DNA of 64,000 nt from Rallus limicola (lineage: Eukaryota; Chordata; Aves; Gruiformes; Rallidae): contig JAKCOZ010000083.1 of the NCBI GenBank assembly GCA_022605955.1, positions 496,001-560,000 on the forward strand. Direction: 5' to 3'. The notes below the pieces were generated by a model that had not been told where the DNA came from, did no database searches, and worked only from the letters and a program-made list of their open reading frames with translations. Both the position numbers and the translations under genes were made by a program. Below, piece after piece: positions 34,994-46,420 of this stretch (within the stretch, counting starts at the first letter, position 1; every line of letters begins with the position of its first letter).

Positions 34994-37900
34994 AGCTATG
35001 GCTTTCATGCCTAGCTTCTTTACTTTGGGAGTTATTGCTGGACGTTTAGCATGTTTTGAACTGCAGTCTGATAGGGCCGAGAAAAGCACCGTAGGAGGTT
35101 CCAGGCATGTTCCCTCTTTCCAGGCAAAGGAAAAGGCTGAGAGCCAAAGTGACAGGTGCTGCTCATGTGTCCTGTTAGGAGGTTTCAGACAAACTATGCC
35201 TTTCAGGCCTAGCTTCTTTACTTTGGGAGTTATTGCTGGACGTTTAGCATGTTTTGAACTGCAGTCTGCTAGGGCCGAGAAAAGCACCGTAGGAGGTTCC
35301 AGGCATGTTCCCTCTTTCCAGGCAAAGGAAAAGGCTGAGAGCCAAAGTGACAGGGTCTGCTCGGGTGTCCTGTTAGGAGGTTTCAGACAAGCTATGCCTT
35401 TCAGGCCTAGCTTCTTTACTTTGGGAGTTATTGCTGGACGTTTAGCATGTTTTGAACTGCAGTCTGCTAGGGCCGAGAAAAGCACCTTAGGAGGTTCCAG
35501 GCATGTTCCCTCTTTCCAGGCAAAGGAAAAGGCTGAGAGCCAAAGTGACAGGGTCTGCTCGTGTGTCCTGTTAGGAGGTTTCAGACAAGCTATGCCTTTC
35601 AGGCCTAGCTTCTTTACTTTGGGAGTTATTGCTGGACGTTTAGCATGTTTTGAGCTGCAGTCTGCTAGGGCCGAGAAAAGCACCGTAGGAGGTTCCAGGC
35701 ATGTTCCCTCTTTCCAAGCATAGGAAAAAGCTGAGAGCCAAAGTGAAAGGGTTTGCTCGTGTGTCCTGTTAGGAGGTTTCAGACAAGCTATGCCTTTCAG
35801 GCCTCGCTTCTTTACTTTGGGAGTTATTGCTGGACGTTTAGCATGTTTTGAACTGCAGTCTGCTAGGGCCGAGAAAAGCACCGTAGGAGGTTCCAGGCAT
35901 GTTCCCTCTTTCCAGGCAAAGGAAAAGGCTGAGAACCAAAGTGACAGGGGCTGCTCGTGTGTCATGTTAGGAGGTTTCAGACAAGCTATGCCTTTCAGGC
36001 CTAGCTTCTTTACTTTGGGAGTTATTGCTGGACGTTTAGCATGTTTTGAACTGCAGTCTGCTAGGGCCGAGAAAAGCACCGTAGGAGGTTCCAGGCATGT
36101 TCCCTCTTTCCAGGCAAAGGAAAAGGCTGAGAGCCAAAGTGACAGGGTCTGCTCGTGTGTCCTGTTAGGAGGTTTCAGACAAGCTATGCCTTTCAGGCCT
36201 AGCTTCTTTACTTTGGGAGTTATTGCTGGACGTTTAGCATGTTTTGAACTGCAGTCTGCTAGGGCCGAGAAAAGCACCGTAGGAGGTTCCAGGCATGTTC
36301 CCTCTTTCCAGGCAAAGGAAAAGGCTGAGAGCCAAAGTGACAGGTGCTGCTCATGTGTCCTGTTAGGAGGTTTCAGACAAGCTATGCCTTTCAGGCCTAG
36401 CTTCTTTACTTTGGGAGTTATTGCTGGACGTTTAGCATGTTTTGAACTGCAGTCTGCTAGGGCCGAGAAAAGCACCGTAGGAGGTTCCAGGCATGTTCCC
36501 TCTTTCCAGGCAAAGGAAAAGGCTGAGAGCCAAAGTGACAGGGTCTGCTCGGGTGTCCTGTTAGGAGGTTTCAGACAAGCTATGCCTTTCAGGCCTAGCT
36601 TCTTTACTTTGGGAGTTATTGCTGGACGGTTAGCATGTTTTGAACTGCAGTCTGCTAGGGCCGAGAAAAGCACCTTAGGAGGTTCCAGGCATGTTCCCTC
36701 TTTCCAGGCAAAGGAAAAGGCTGAGAGCCAAAGTGACAGGGTCTGCTCGTGTGTCCTGTTAGGAGGTTTCAGACAAGCTATGCCTTTCAGGCCTAGCTTC
36801 TTTACTTTGGGAGTTATTGCTGGACGTTTAGCATGTTTTGAGCTGCAGTCTGCTAGGGCCGAGAAAAGCACCGTAGGAGGTTTCCAGGCATGTTCCCTCT
36901 TTCCAAGCAAAGGAAAAAGCTGAGAGCCAAAGTGAAAGGGTTTCCTCGTGTGTCCTGTTAGGAGGTTTCAGACAAGCTATGCCTTTCAGGCCTCGCTTCT
37001 TTACTTTGGGAGTTATTGCTGGACGTTTAGCATGTTTTGAATTGCAGTCTGCTAGGGCCGAGAAAAGCACCGTAGGAGGTTCCAGGCATGTTCCCTCTTT
37101 CCAGGCAAAGGAAAAGGCTGAGAGCCAAAGTGACAGGGTCTGCTCGTGTGTCCTGTTAGGAGGTTTCAGACAAGCTATGCCTTTCAGGCCTAGCTTCTTT
37201 ACTTTGGGAGTTATTGCTGGACGTTTAGCATGTTTTGAACTGCAGTCTGCTAGGGCCGAGAAAAGCACCGTAGGAGGTTCCAGGCATGTTCCCTCTTTCC
37301 AGGCAAAGGAAAAGGCTGAGAGCCAAAGTGACAGGGTCTGCTCGTGTGTCCTGTTAGGAGGTTTCAGACAAGCTATGCCTTTCAGGCCTAGCTTCTTTAC
37401 TTTGGGAGTTATTGCTGGACGTTTAGCATGTTTTGAACTGCAGTCTGCTAGGGCCGAGAAAAGCACCGTAGGAGGTTCCAGGCATGTTCCCTCTTTCCAG
37501 GCAAAGGAAAAGGCTGAGAGCCAAAGTGACAGCGTCTGCTCGTGTGTCCTGTTAGGAGGTTTCAGACAAGCTATGCCTTTCAGGCCTAGCTTCTTTACTT
37601 TGGGAGTTATTGCTGGACGTTTAGCATGTTTTGAACTGCAGTCTGCTAGGGTTGAGAAAAGCACTGTAGGAGGTTCCAGGCATGTTCCCTCTTTCCAGGC
37701 AAAGGAAAAGGCTGAGAGCCAAAGTGACCCGGTCTGCTCGGGTGTCCTGTTAGGAGGTTTCAGACAAGCTATGCCTTTCAGGCCTAGCTTCTTTACTTTG
37801 GGAGTTATTGCTGGACGTTTAGCATGTTTTGAACTGCAGTCTGCTAGGGCCGAGAAAAGCACCGTAGGAGGTTCCAGGCATGTTCCCTCTTTCCAGGCAA

Positions 37901-38336
37901 AGGAAAAGGCTGAGAGCCAAAGTGACAGGTGCTGCTCATGTGTCCTGTTAGGAGGTTTCAGACAAGCTATGCCTTTCAGGCCTAGCTTCTTTACTTTGGG
38001 AGTTATTGCTGGACGTTTAGCATGTTTTGAACTGCAGTCTGCTAGGGCCGAGAAAAGCACCGTAGGAGGTTCCAGGCATGTTCCCTCTTTCCAGGCAAAG
38101 GAAAAGGCTGAGAGCCAAAGTGACAGGGGCTGCTCGTGTGTCATGTTAGGAGGTTTCAGACAAGCTATGCCTTTCAGGCCTAGCTTCTTTACTTTGGGAG
38201 TTATTGCTGGACGTTTAGCATGTTTTGAATTGCAGTCTGCTAGGGCCGAGAAAAGCACCGTAGGAGGTTCCAGGCATGTTCCCTCTTTCCAGGCAAAGGA
38301 AAAGGCTGAGAGCCAAAGTGACAGGGGCTGCTCGTG

Positions 38337-38407
38337 TGTCCTGTTAGGAGGTTTCAGACAAGCTATGCCTTTCAGGCCTAGCTTGTCTGAAACCTCCTAA
38401 CAGGACA
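38337..38407. repeat. Type B foldback 2
   Basis: Perfect arms, 17 monomers after the first. It is followed by the CTGATAGGG unit and the same series of monomer subtypes as after foldback 1. Confidence 0.95.
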
Positions 38408-39966
38408 AGCTATGCCTTTCATGCCTAGCTTCTTTACTTTGGGAGTTATTGCTGGACGTTTAGCATGTTTTGAACTGCAGTCTGATAGGGCCGAGAAAAG
38501 CACCGTAGGAGGTTCCAGGCATGTTCCCTCTTTCCAGGCAAAGGAAAAGGCTGAGAGCCAAAGTGACAGGTGCTGCTCATGTGTCCTGTTAGGAGGTTTC
38601 AGACAAGCTATGCCTTTCAGGCCTAGCTTCTTTACTTTGGGAGTTATTGCTGGACGTTTAGCATGTTTTGAACTGCAGTCTGCTAGGGCCGAGAAAAGCA
38701 CCGTAGGAGGTTCCAGTCATGTTCCCTCTTTCCAGGCAAAGGAAAAGGCTGAGAGCCAAAGTGACAGGGTCTGCTCGGGTGTCCTGTTAGGAGGTTTCAG
38801 ACAAGCTATGCCTTTCAGGCCTAGCTTCTTTACTTTGGGAGTTATTGCTGGACGTTTAGCATGTTTTGAACTGCAGTCTGCTAGGGCCGAGAAAAGCACC
38901 TTAGGAGGTTCCAGGCATGTTCCCTCTTTCCAGGCAAAGGAAAAGGCTGAGAGCCAAAGTGACAGGGTCTGCTCGTGTGTCCTGTTAGGAGGTTTCAGAC
39001 AAGCTATGCCTTTCAGGCCTAGCTTCTTTACTTTGGGAGTTATTGCTGGACGTTTAGCATGTTTTGAGCTGCAGTCTGCTAGGGCCGAGAAAAGCACCGT
39101 AGGACGTTCCAGGCATGTTCCCTCTTTCCAAGCAAAGGAAAAAGCTGAGAGCCAAAGTGAAAGGGTTTGCTCGTGTGTCCTGTTAGGAGGTTTCAGACAA
39201 GCTATGCCTTTCAGGCCTCGCTTCTTTACTTTGGGAGTTATTGCTGGACATTAGCATGTTTTGAACTGCAGTCTGCTAGGGCCGAGAAAAGCACCGTAGG
39301 AGGTTCCAGGCATGTTCCCTCTTTCCAGGCAAAGGAAAAGGCTGAGAGCCAAAGTGACAGGGTCTGCTCGGGTGTCCTGTTAGGAGGTTTCAGACAAGCT
39401 ATGCCTTTCAGGCCTAGCTTCTTTACTTTGGGAGTTATTGCTGGACGTTTAGCATGTTTTGAACTGCAGTCTGCTAGGGCCGAGAAAAGCACCGTAGGAG
39501 GTTCCAGGCATGTTCCCTCTTTCCAGGCAAAGGAAAAGGCTGAGAGCCAAAGTGACAGGGTCTGCTCGTGTGTCCTGTTAGGAGGTTTCAGACAAGCTAT
39601 GCCTTTCAGGCCTCGCTTCTTTACTTTGGGAGTTATTGCTGGACGTTTAGCATGTTTTGAACTGCAGTCTGCTAGGGCCGAGAAAAGCACCGTAGGAGGT
39701 TACAGGCATGTTCCCTCTTTCCAGGCAAAGGAAAAGGCTGAGAACCAAAGTGACAGGGGCTGCTCGTGTGTCCTGTTAGGAGCTTTCAGACAAGCTATGC
39801 CTTTCAGGCCTAGCTTCTTTACTTTGGGAGTTATTGCTGGACGTTTAGCATGTTTTGAATTGCAGTCTGCTAGGGCCGAGAAAAGCACCGTAGGAGGTTC
39901 CAGGCATGTTCCCTCTTTCCAGGCAAAGGAAAAGGCTGAGAGCCAAAGTGACAGGGTCTGCTCGTT

Positions 39967-40037
39967 TGTCCTGTTAGGAGGTTTCAGACAAGCTAGGCCT
40001 GAAAGGCATAGCTTGTCTGAAACCTCCTAACAGGACA
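39967..40037. repeat. Type B foldback 3, core inverted
   Basis: The arms are as in the other copies, but the 13-nt core (39996-40008) reads GGCCTGAAAGGCA, the exact reverse complement of the usual core. A G-to-T change just outside the left arm (CTCGTTTGTCC) lengthens the stem by one pair, to 39966-40038. The flip can be explained by inversion within a hairpin or cruciform; the sequence shows the result, not the mechanism. Confidence 0.95.
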
Positions 40038-40829
40038 AGCTATGCCTTACATGCCTAGCTTCTTTACTTTGGGAGTTATTGCTGGACGTTTAGCATGTTT
40101 TGAACTGCAGTCTGATAGGGCCGAGAAAAGCACCGTAGGAGGTTCCAGGCATGTTCCCTCTTTCCAGGCAAAGGAAAAGGCTGAGAGCCAAAGTGACAGG
40201 GTCTGCTCGTGTGTCCTGTTAGGAGGTTTCAGACAAGCTATGCCTTTCAGGCCTAGCTTCTTTACTTTGGGAGTTATTGCTGGACGTTTAGCATGTTTTG
40301 AACTGCAGTCTGCTAGGGCCGAGAAAAGCACCGTAGGAGGTTCCAGGCATGTTCCCTCTTTCCAGGCAAAGGAAAAGGCTGAGAGCCAAAGTGACAGGTG
40401 CTGCTCATGTGTCCTGTTAGGAGGTTTCAGACAAGCTATGCCTTTCAGGCCTAGCTTCTTTACTTTGGGAGTTATTGCTGGACGTTTAGCATGTTTTGAA
40501 CTGCAGTCTGCTAGGGCCGAGAAAAGCACCGTAGGAGGTTCCAGGCATGTTCCCTCTTTCCAGGCAAAGGAAAAGGCTGAGAGCCAAAGTGACAGGGTCT
40601 GCTCGGGTGTCCTGTTAGGAGGTTTCAGACAAGCTATGCCTTTCAGGCCTAGCTTCTTTACTTTGGGAGTTATTGCTGGACGGTTAGCATGTTTTGAACT
40701 GCAGTCTGCTAGGGCCGAGAAAAGCACCTTAGGAGGTTCCAGGCATGTTCCCTCTTTCCAGGCAAAGGAAAAGGCTGAGAGCCAAAGTGACAGGGTCTGC
40801 TCGTGTGTCCTGTTAGGAGGTTTCAGACA

Positions 40830-41870
40830 AGCTATGCCTTTCATGCCTAGCTTCTTTACTTTGGGAGTTATTGCTGGACGTTTAGCATGTTTTGAACTGC
40901 AGTCTGCTAGGGCCGAGAAAAGCACCGTAGGAGGTTCCAGGCATGTTCCCTCTTTCCAGGCAAAGGAAAAGGCTGAGAGCCAAAGTGACAGGGTCTGCTC
41001 GGGTGTCCTGTTAGGAGGTTTCAGACAAGCTATGCCTTTCAGGCCTCGCTTCTTTACTTTGGGAGTTATTGCTGGACGTTTAGCATGTTTTGAATTGCAG
41101 TCTGCTAGGGCCGAGAAAAGCACCGTAGGAGGTTCCAGGCATGTTCCCACTTTCCAGGCAAAGGAAAAGGCTGAGAGCCAAAGTGACAGGGTCTGCTTGT
41201 GTGTCCTGTTAGGAGGTTTCAGACAAGCTATGCCTTTCAGGCCTAGCTTCTTTACTTTGGGAGTTATTGCTGGACGTTTAGCATGTTTTGAACTGCAGTC
41301 TGCTAGGGCCAAGAAAAGCACCGTAGGAGGTTCCAGGCATGTTCCCTCTTTCCAGGCAAAGGTAAAGGCTGAGAGCCAAAGTGACAGGGGCTGCTCGTGT
41401 GTCCTGTTAGGAGGTTTCAGACAAGCTATGCCTTTCAGGCCTAGCTTCTTTACTTTGGGAGTTTTTGCTGGACGTTTAGCATGTTTTGAACTGCAGTCTG
41501 CTAGGGCCGAGAAAAGCACCGTAGGAGGTTCCAGGCATGTTCCCTCTTTCCAGGCAAAGGAAAAGGCTGAGAGCCAAAGCGACAGGGTCTGCTCGTGTGT
41601 CCTGTTAGGAGGTTTCAGACAAGCTATGCCTTTCATGCCTAGCTTCTTTACTTTGGGAGTTATTGCTGGACGTTTAGCATGTTTTGAACTGCAGTCTGCT
41701 AGGGCCGAGAAAAGCACCGTAGGAGGTTCCAGGCATGTTCCCTCTTTCCAGGCAAAGGAAAAGGCTGAGAGCCAAAGTGACAGGGTCTGCTCGTGTGTCC
41801 TGTTAGGAGGTTTCAGACAAGCTATGCCTTTCAGGCCTAGCTTCTTTACTTTGGGAGTTATTGCTGGACG
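40830..41870 (+). repeat. Dispersed duplicate block, left copy (3366 bp from partner)
   Basis: Markers shared with 44196-45236 at 3366 bp (17 monomers) are TTCATGCCT (40842, 41634), GGCCTCGCTTC, GCTTGTGTG (41196), GGCCAAGAAAAG and AAAGGTAAAGGC (41358). Private changes include GTTCCCACTTTCC near 41145 and GGGAGTTTTTGC near 41458. Confidence 0.65.
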
Positions 41871-44195
41871 TTTAGCATGTTTTGAACTGCAGTCTGCTAG
41901 GGCCGAGAAAAGCACCGTAGGAGGTTCCAGGCATGTTCCCTCTTTCCAGGCAAAGGAAAAGGCTGAGAGCCAAAGTGACAGGGTCTGCTCGGGTGTCCTG
42001 TTAGGAGGTTTCAGACAAGCTATGCCTTTCAGGCCTCGCTTCTTTACTTTGGGAGTTATTGCTGGACGTTTAGCATGTTTTGAACTGCAGTCTGCTAGGG
42101 CCGAGAAAAGCACCGTAGGAGGTTCCAGGCATGTTCCCTCTTTCCAGGCAAAGGAAAAGGCTGAGAGCCAAAGTGACAGGGTCTGCTCGGGTGTCCTGTT
42201 AGGAGGTTTCAGACAAGCTGTGCCTTTCAGGCCTAGCTTCTTTACTTTGGGAGTTATTGCTGGACGTTTAGCATGTTTTGAACTGCAGTCTGCTAGGGCC
42301 GAGAAAAGCACCTTAGGAGGTTCCAGGCATGTTCCCTCTTTCCAGGCAAAGGAAAAGGCTGAGAGCCAAAGTGACAGGGTCTGCTCGTGTGTCCTGTTAG
42401 GAGGTTTCAGACAAGCTATGCCTTTCAGGCCTAGCTTCTTTACTTTGGGAGTTATTGCTGGACGTTTAGCATGTTTTGAGCTGCAGTCTGCTAGGGCCGA
42501 GAAAGCACCGTAGGAGGTTCCAAGCATGTTCCCTCTTTCCAAGCAAAGGAAAAAGCTGAGAGCCAAAGTGAAAGGGTTTGCTCGTGTGTCCTGTTAGGAG
42601 GTTTCAGACAAGCTATGCCTTTCAGGCCTCGCTTCTTTACTTTGGGAGTTATTGCTGGACATTAGCATGTTTTGAACTGCAGTCTGCTAGGGCCGAGAAA
42701 AGCACCGTAGGAGGTTCCAGGCATGTTCCCTCTTTCCAGGCAAAGGAAAAGGCTGAGAGCCAAAGTGACAGGGTCTGCTCGGGGTGTCCTGTTAGGAGGT
42801 TTCAGACAAGCTATGCCTTTCAGGCCTAGCTTCTTTACTTTGGGAGTTATTGCTGGACGTTTAGCATGTTTTGAACTGCAGTCTGCTAGGGCCGAGAAAA
42901 GCACCGTAGGAGGTTCCAGGCATGTTCCCTCTTTCCAGGCAAAGGAAAAGGCTGAGAGCCAAAGTGACAGGTGCTGCTCATGTGTCCTGTTAGGAGGTTT
43001 CAGACAAGCTATGCCTTTCAGGCCTAGCTTCTTTACTTTGGGAGTTATTGCTGGACGTTTAGCATGTTTTGAACTGCAGTCTGCTAGGGCCGGAGAAAAG
43101 CACCGTAGGAGGTTCCAGGCATGTTCCCTCTTTCCAGGCAAAGGAAAAGGCTGAGAGCCAAAGTGACAGGGTCTGCTCGGGTGTCCTGTTAGGAGGTTTC
43201 AGACAAGCTATGCCTTTCAGGCCTAGCTTCTTTACTTTGGGAGTTATTGCTGGACGTTTAGCATGTTTTGAACTGCAGTCTGCTAGGGCCGAGAAAAGCA
43301 CCTTAGGAGGTTCCAGGCATGTTCCCTCTTTCCAGGCAAAGGAAAAGGCTGAGAGCCAAAGTGACAGGGTCTGCTCGTGTGTCCTGTTAGGAGGTTTCAG
43401 ACAAGCTATGCCTTTCAGGCCTAGCTTCTTTACTTTGGGAGTTATTGCTGGACGTTTAGCATGTTTTGAGCTGCAGTCTGCTAGGGCCGAGAAAAGCACC
43501 GTAGGAGGTTCCAGGCATGTTCCCTCTTTCCAAGCAAAGGAAAAAGCTGAGAGCCAAAGTGAAAGGGTTTGCTCGTGTGTCCTGTTAGGAGGTTTCAGAC
43601 AAGCTATGCCTTTCAGGCCTCGCTTCTTTACTTTGGGAGTTATTGCTGGACGTTTAGCATGTTTTGAATTGCAGTCTGCTAGGGCCGAGAAAAGCACCGT
43701 AGGAGGTTCCAGGCATGTTCCCTCTTTCCAGGCAAAGGAAAAGGCTGAGAGCCAAAGTGACAGGGTCTGCTCGTGTGTCCTGTTAGGAGGTTTCAGACAA
43801 GCTATGCCTTTCAGGCCTAGCTTCTTTACTTTGGGAGTTATTGCTGGACGTTTAGCATGTTTTGAACTGCAGTCTGCTAGGGCCGAGAAAAGCACCGTAG
43901 GAGGTTCCAGGCATGTTCCCTCTTTCCAGGCAAAGGAAAAGGCTGAGAGCCAAAGTGACAGGGTCTGCTCGTGTGTCCTGTTAGGAGGTTTCAGACAAGC
44001 TATGCCTTTCAGGCCTAGCTTCTTTACTTTGGGAGTTATTGCTGGACGTTTAGCATGTTTTGAACTGCAGTCTGCTAGGGCCGAGAAAAGCACCGTAGGA
44101 GGTTCCAGGCATGTTCCCTCTTTCCAGGCAAAGGAAAAGGCTGAGAGCCAAAGCGACAGGGTCTGCTCGTGTGTCCTGTTAGGAGGTTTCAGACA

Positions 44196-45236
44196 AGCTA
44201 TGCCTTTCATGCCTAGCTTCTTTACTTTGGGAGTTATTGCTGGACGTTTAGCATGTTTTGAACTGCAGTCTGCTAGGGCCGAGAAAAGCACCGTAGGAGG
44301 TTCCAGGCATGTTCCCTCTTTCCAGGCAAAGGAAAAGGCTGAGAGCCAAAGTGACAGGGTCTGCTCGTGTGTCCTGTTAGGAGGTTTCAGACAAGCTATG
44401 CCTTTCAGGCCTCGCTTCTTTACTTTGGGAGTTATTGCTGGACGTTTAGCATGGTTTGAATTGCAGTCTGCTAGGGCCGAGAAAAGCACCGTAGGAGGTT
44501 CCAGGCATGTTCCCTCTTTCCAGGCAAAGGAAAAGGCTGAGAGCCAAAGTGACAGGGTCTGCTTGTGTGTCCTGTTAGGAGGTTTCAGACAAGCTATGCC
44601 TTTCAGGCCTAGCTTCTTTACTTTGGGAGTTATTGCTGGACGTTTAGCATGTTTTGAACTGCAGTCTGCTAGGGCCAAGAAAAGCACCGTAGGAGGTTCC
44701 AGTCATGTTCCCTCTTTCCAGGCAAAGGTAAAGGCTGAGAGCCAAAGTGACAGGGGCTGCTCGTGTGTCCTGTTAGGAGGTTTCAGACAAGCTATGCCTT
44801 TCGGGCCTAGCTTCTTTACTTTGGGAGTTATTGCTGGACGTTTAGCATGTTTTGAACTGCAGTCTGCTAGGGCCGAGAAAAGCACCGTAGGAGGTTCCAG
44901 GCATGTTCCCTCTTTCCAGGCAAAGGAAAAGGCTGAGAGCCAAAGCGACAGGGTCTGCTCGTGTGTCCTGTTAGGAGGTTTCAGACAAGCTATGCCTTTC
45001 ATGCCTAGCTTCTTTACTTTGGGAGTTATTGCTGGACGTTTAGCATGTTTTAAACCGCAGTCTGCTAGGGCCGAGAAAAGCACCGTAGGAGGTTCCAGGC
45101 ATGTTCCCTCTTTCCAGGCAAAGGAAAAGGCTGAGAGCCAAAGTGACAGGGTCTGCTCGTGTGTCCTGTTAGGAGGTTTCAGACAAGCTATGCCTTTCAG
45201 GCCTAGCTTCTTTACTTTGGGAGTTATTGCTGGACG
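44196..45236 (+). repeat. Dispersed duplicate block, right copy
   Basis: Partner of 40830-41870. Private changes include CATGGTTTG near 44452, TTCGGGCCTAG near 44801 and GTTTTAAACCGCAG near 45047. The number of private differences suggests an older event than the 2220-bp duplication. Confidence 0.65.
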
Positions 45237-46349
45237 TTTAGCATGTTTTGAACTGCAGTCTGCTAGGGCCGAGAAAAGCACCGTAGGAGGTTCCAGGCAT
45301 GTTCCCTCTTTCCAGGCAAAGGAAAAGGCTGAGAGCCAAAGTGACAGGGGCTGCTCGTGTGTCCTGTTAGGAGGTTTCAGACAAGCTATGCCTTTCAGGC
45401 CTAGCTTCTTTACTTTGGGAGTTATTGCTGGACGTTTAGCATGTTTTGAACTGCATTCTGCTAGGGCCGAGAAAAGCACCGTAGGAGGTTCCAGGCATGT
45501 TCCCTCTTTCCAGGCAAAGGAAAAGGCTGAGAGCCAAAGTGACAGGGTCTGCTCGTGTGTCCTGTTAGGAGGTTTCAGACAAGCTATGCCTTTCAGGCCT
45601 AGCTTCTTTACTTTGGGAGTTATTGCTGGACGTTTAGCATGTTTTGAACTGCAGTCTGCTAGGGCCGAGAAAAGCACCGTAGGAGGTTCCAGGCATGTTC
45701 CCTCTTTCCAGGCAAAGGAAAAGGCTGAGAGCCAAAGTGACAGGGGCTGCTCGTGTGTCCTGTTAGGAGGTTTCAGACAAGCTATGCCTTTCAGGCCTAG
45801 CTTCTTTACTTTGGGAGTTATTGCTGGACGTTTAGCATGTTTTGAACTGCAGTCTGCTAGGGCCGAGAAAAGCACCGTAGGAGGTTCCAGGCATGTTCCC
45901 TCTTTCCAGGCAAAGGAAAAGGCTGAGAGCCAAAGTGACAGGGGCTGCTCGTGTGTCCTGTTAGGAGGTTTCAGACAAGCTATGCCTTTCAGGCCTCTCT
46001 TCTTTACTTTGGGAGTTATTGCTGGACGTTTAGCATGTTTTGAACTGCAGTCTGCTAGGGCCGAGAAAAGCACCGTAGGAGGTTCCAGGCATGTTCCCTC
46101 TTTCCAGGCAAAGGAAAAGGCTGAGAGCCAAAGTGACAGGGTCTGCTCGTGTGTCCTGTTAGGAGGTTTCAGACAAGCTATGCCTTTCAGGCTTAGCTTC
46201 TTTACTTTGGGAGTTATTGCTGGACGTTTAGCATGTTTTGAACTGCAGTCTGCTAGGGCCGAGAAAAGCACCGTAGGAGGTTCCAGGCATGTTCCCTCTT
46301 TCGAGGCAAAGCAAAAGGCTGAGAACCAAAGTGACAGGGGCTGCTCGTG

Positions 46350-46420
46350 TGTCCTGTTAGGAGGTTTCAGACAAGCTATGCCTTTCAGGCCTAGCTTGTC
46401 TGAAACCTCCTAACAGGACA
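46350..46420. repeat. Type B foldback 4
   Basis: Perfect arms, 32 monomers after foldback 3, the longest interval. The following unit has CTGCTAGGG, so it belongs to the second type B lineage. The preceding unit carries TTTCGAGGCAAAGC near 46301. Confidence 0.95.

Larger units (their letters stand above)
34923..43700 (+). repeat. Recurring CACCTTAGG multimer module
   Basis: A short monomer series recurs: a CTCGGG unit; a unit in which CACCGTAGG has become CACCTTAGG; a unit with GAGCTGCAG and AAGCAAAGGAAAAAGC plus GAAAGGG; then a unit with GGCCTCGCTTC. CACCTTAGG occurs near 35483, 36671, 38897, 40725, 42309 and 43299. The first two are 1188 bp apart (six monomers) and the second to third 2226 bp. 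The 40.7 kb copy is incomplete and continues into a TTCATGCCT unit. Confidence 0.7.
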
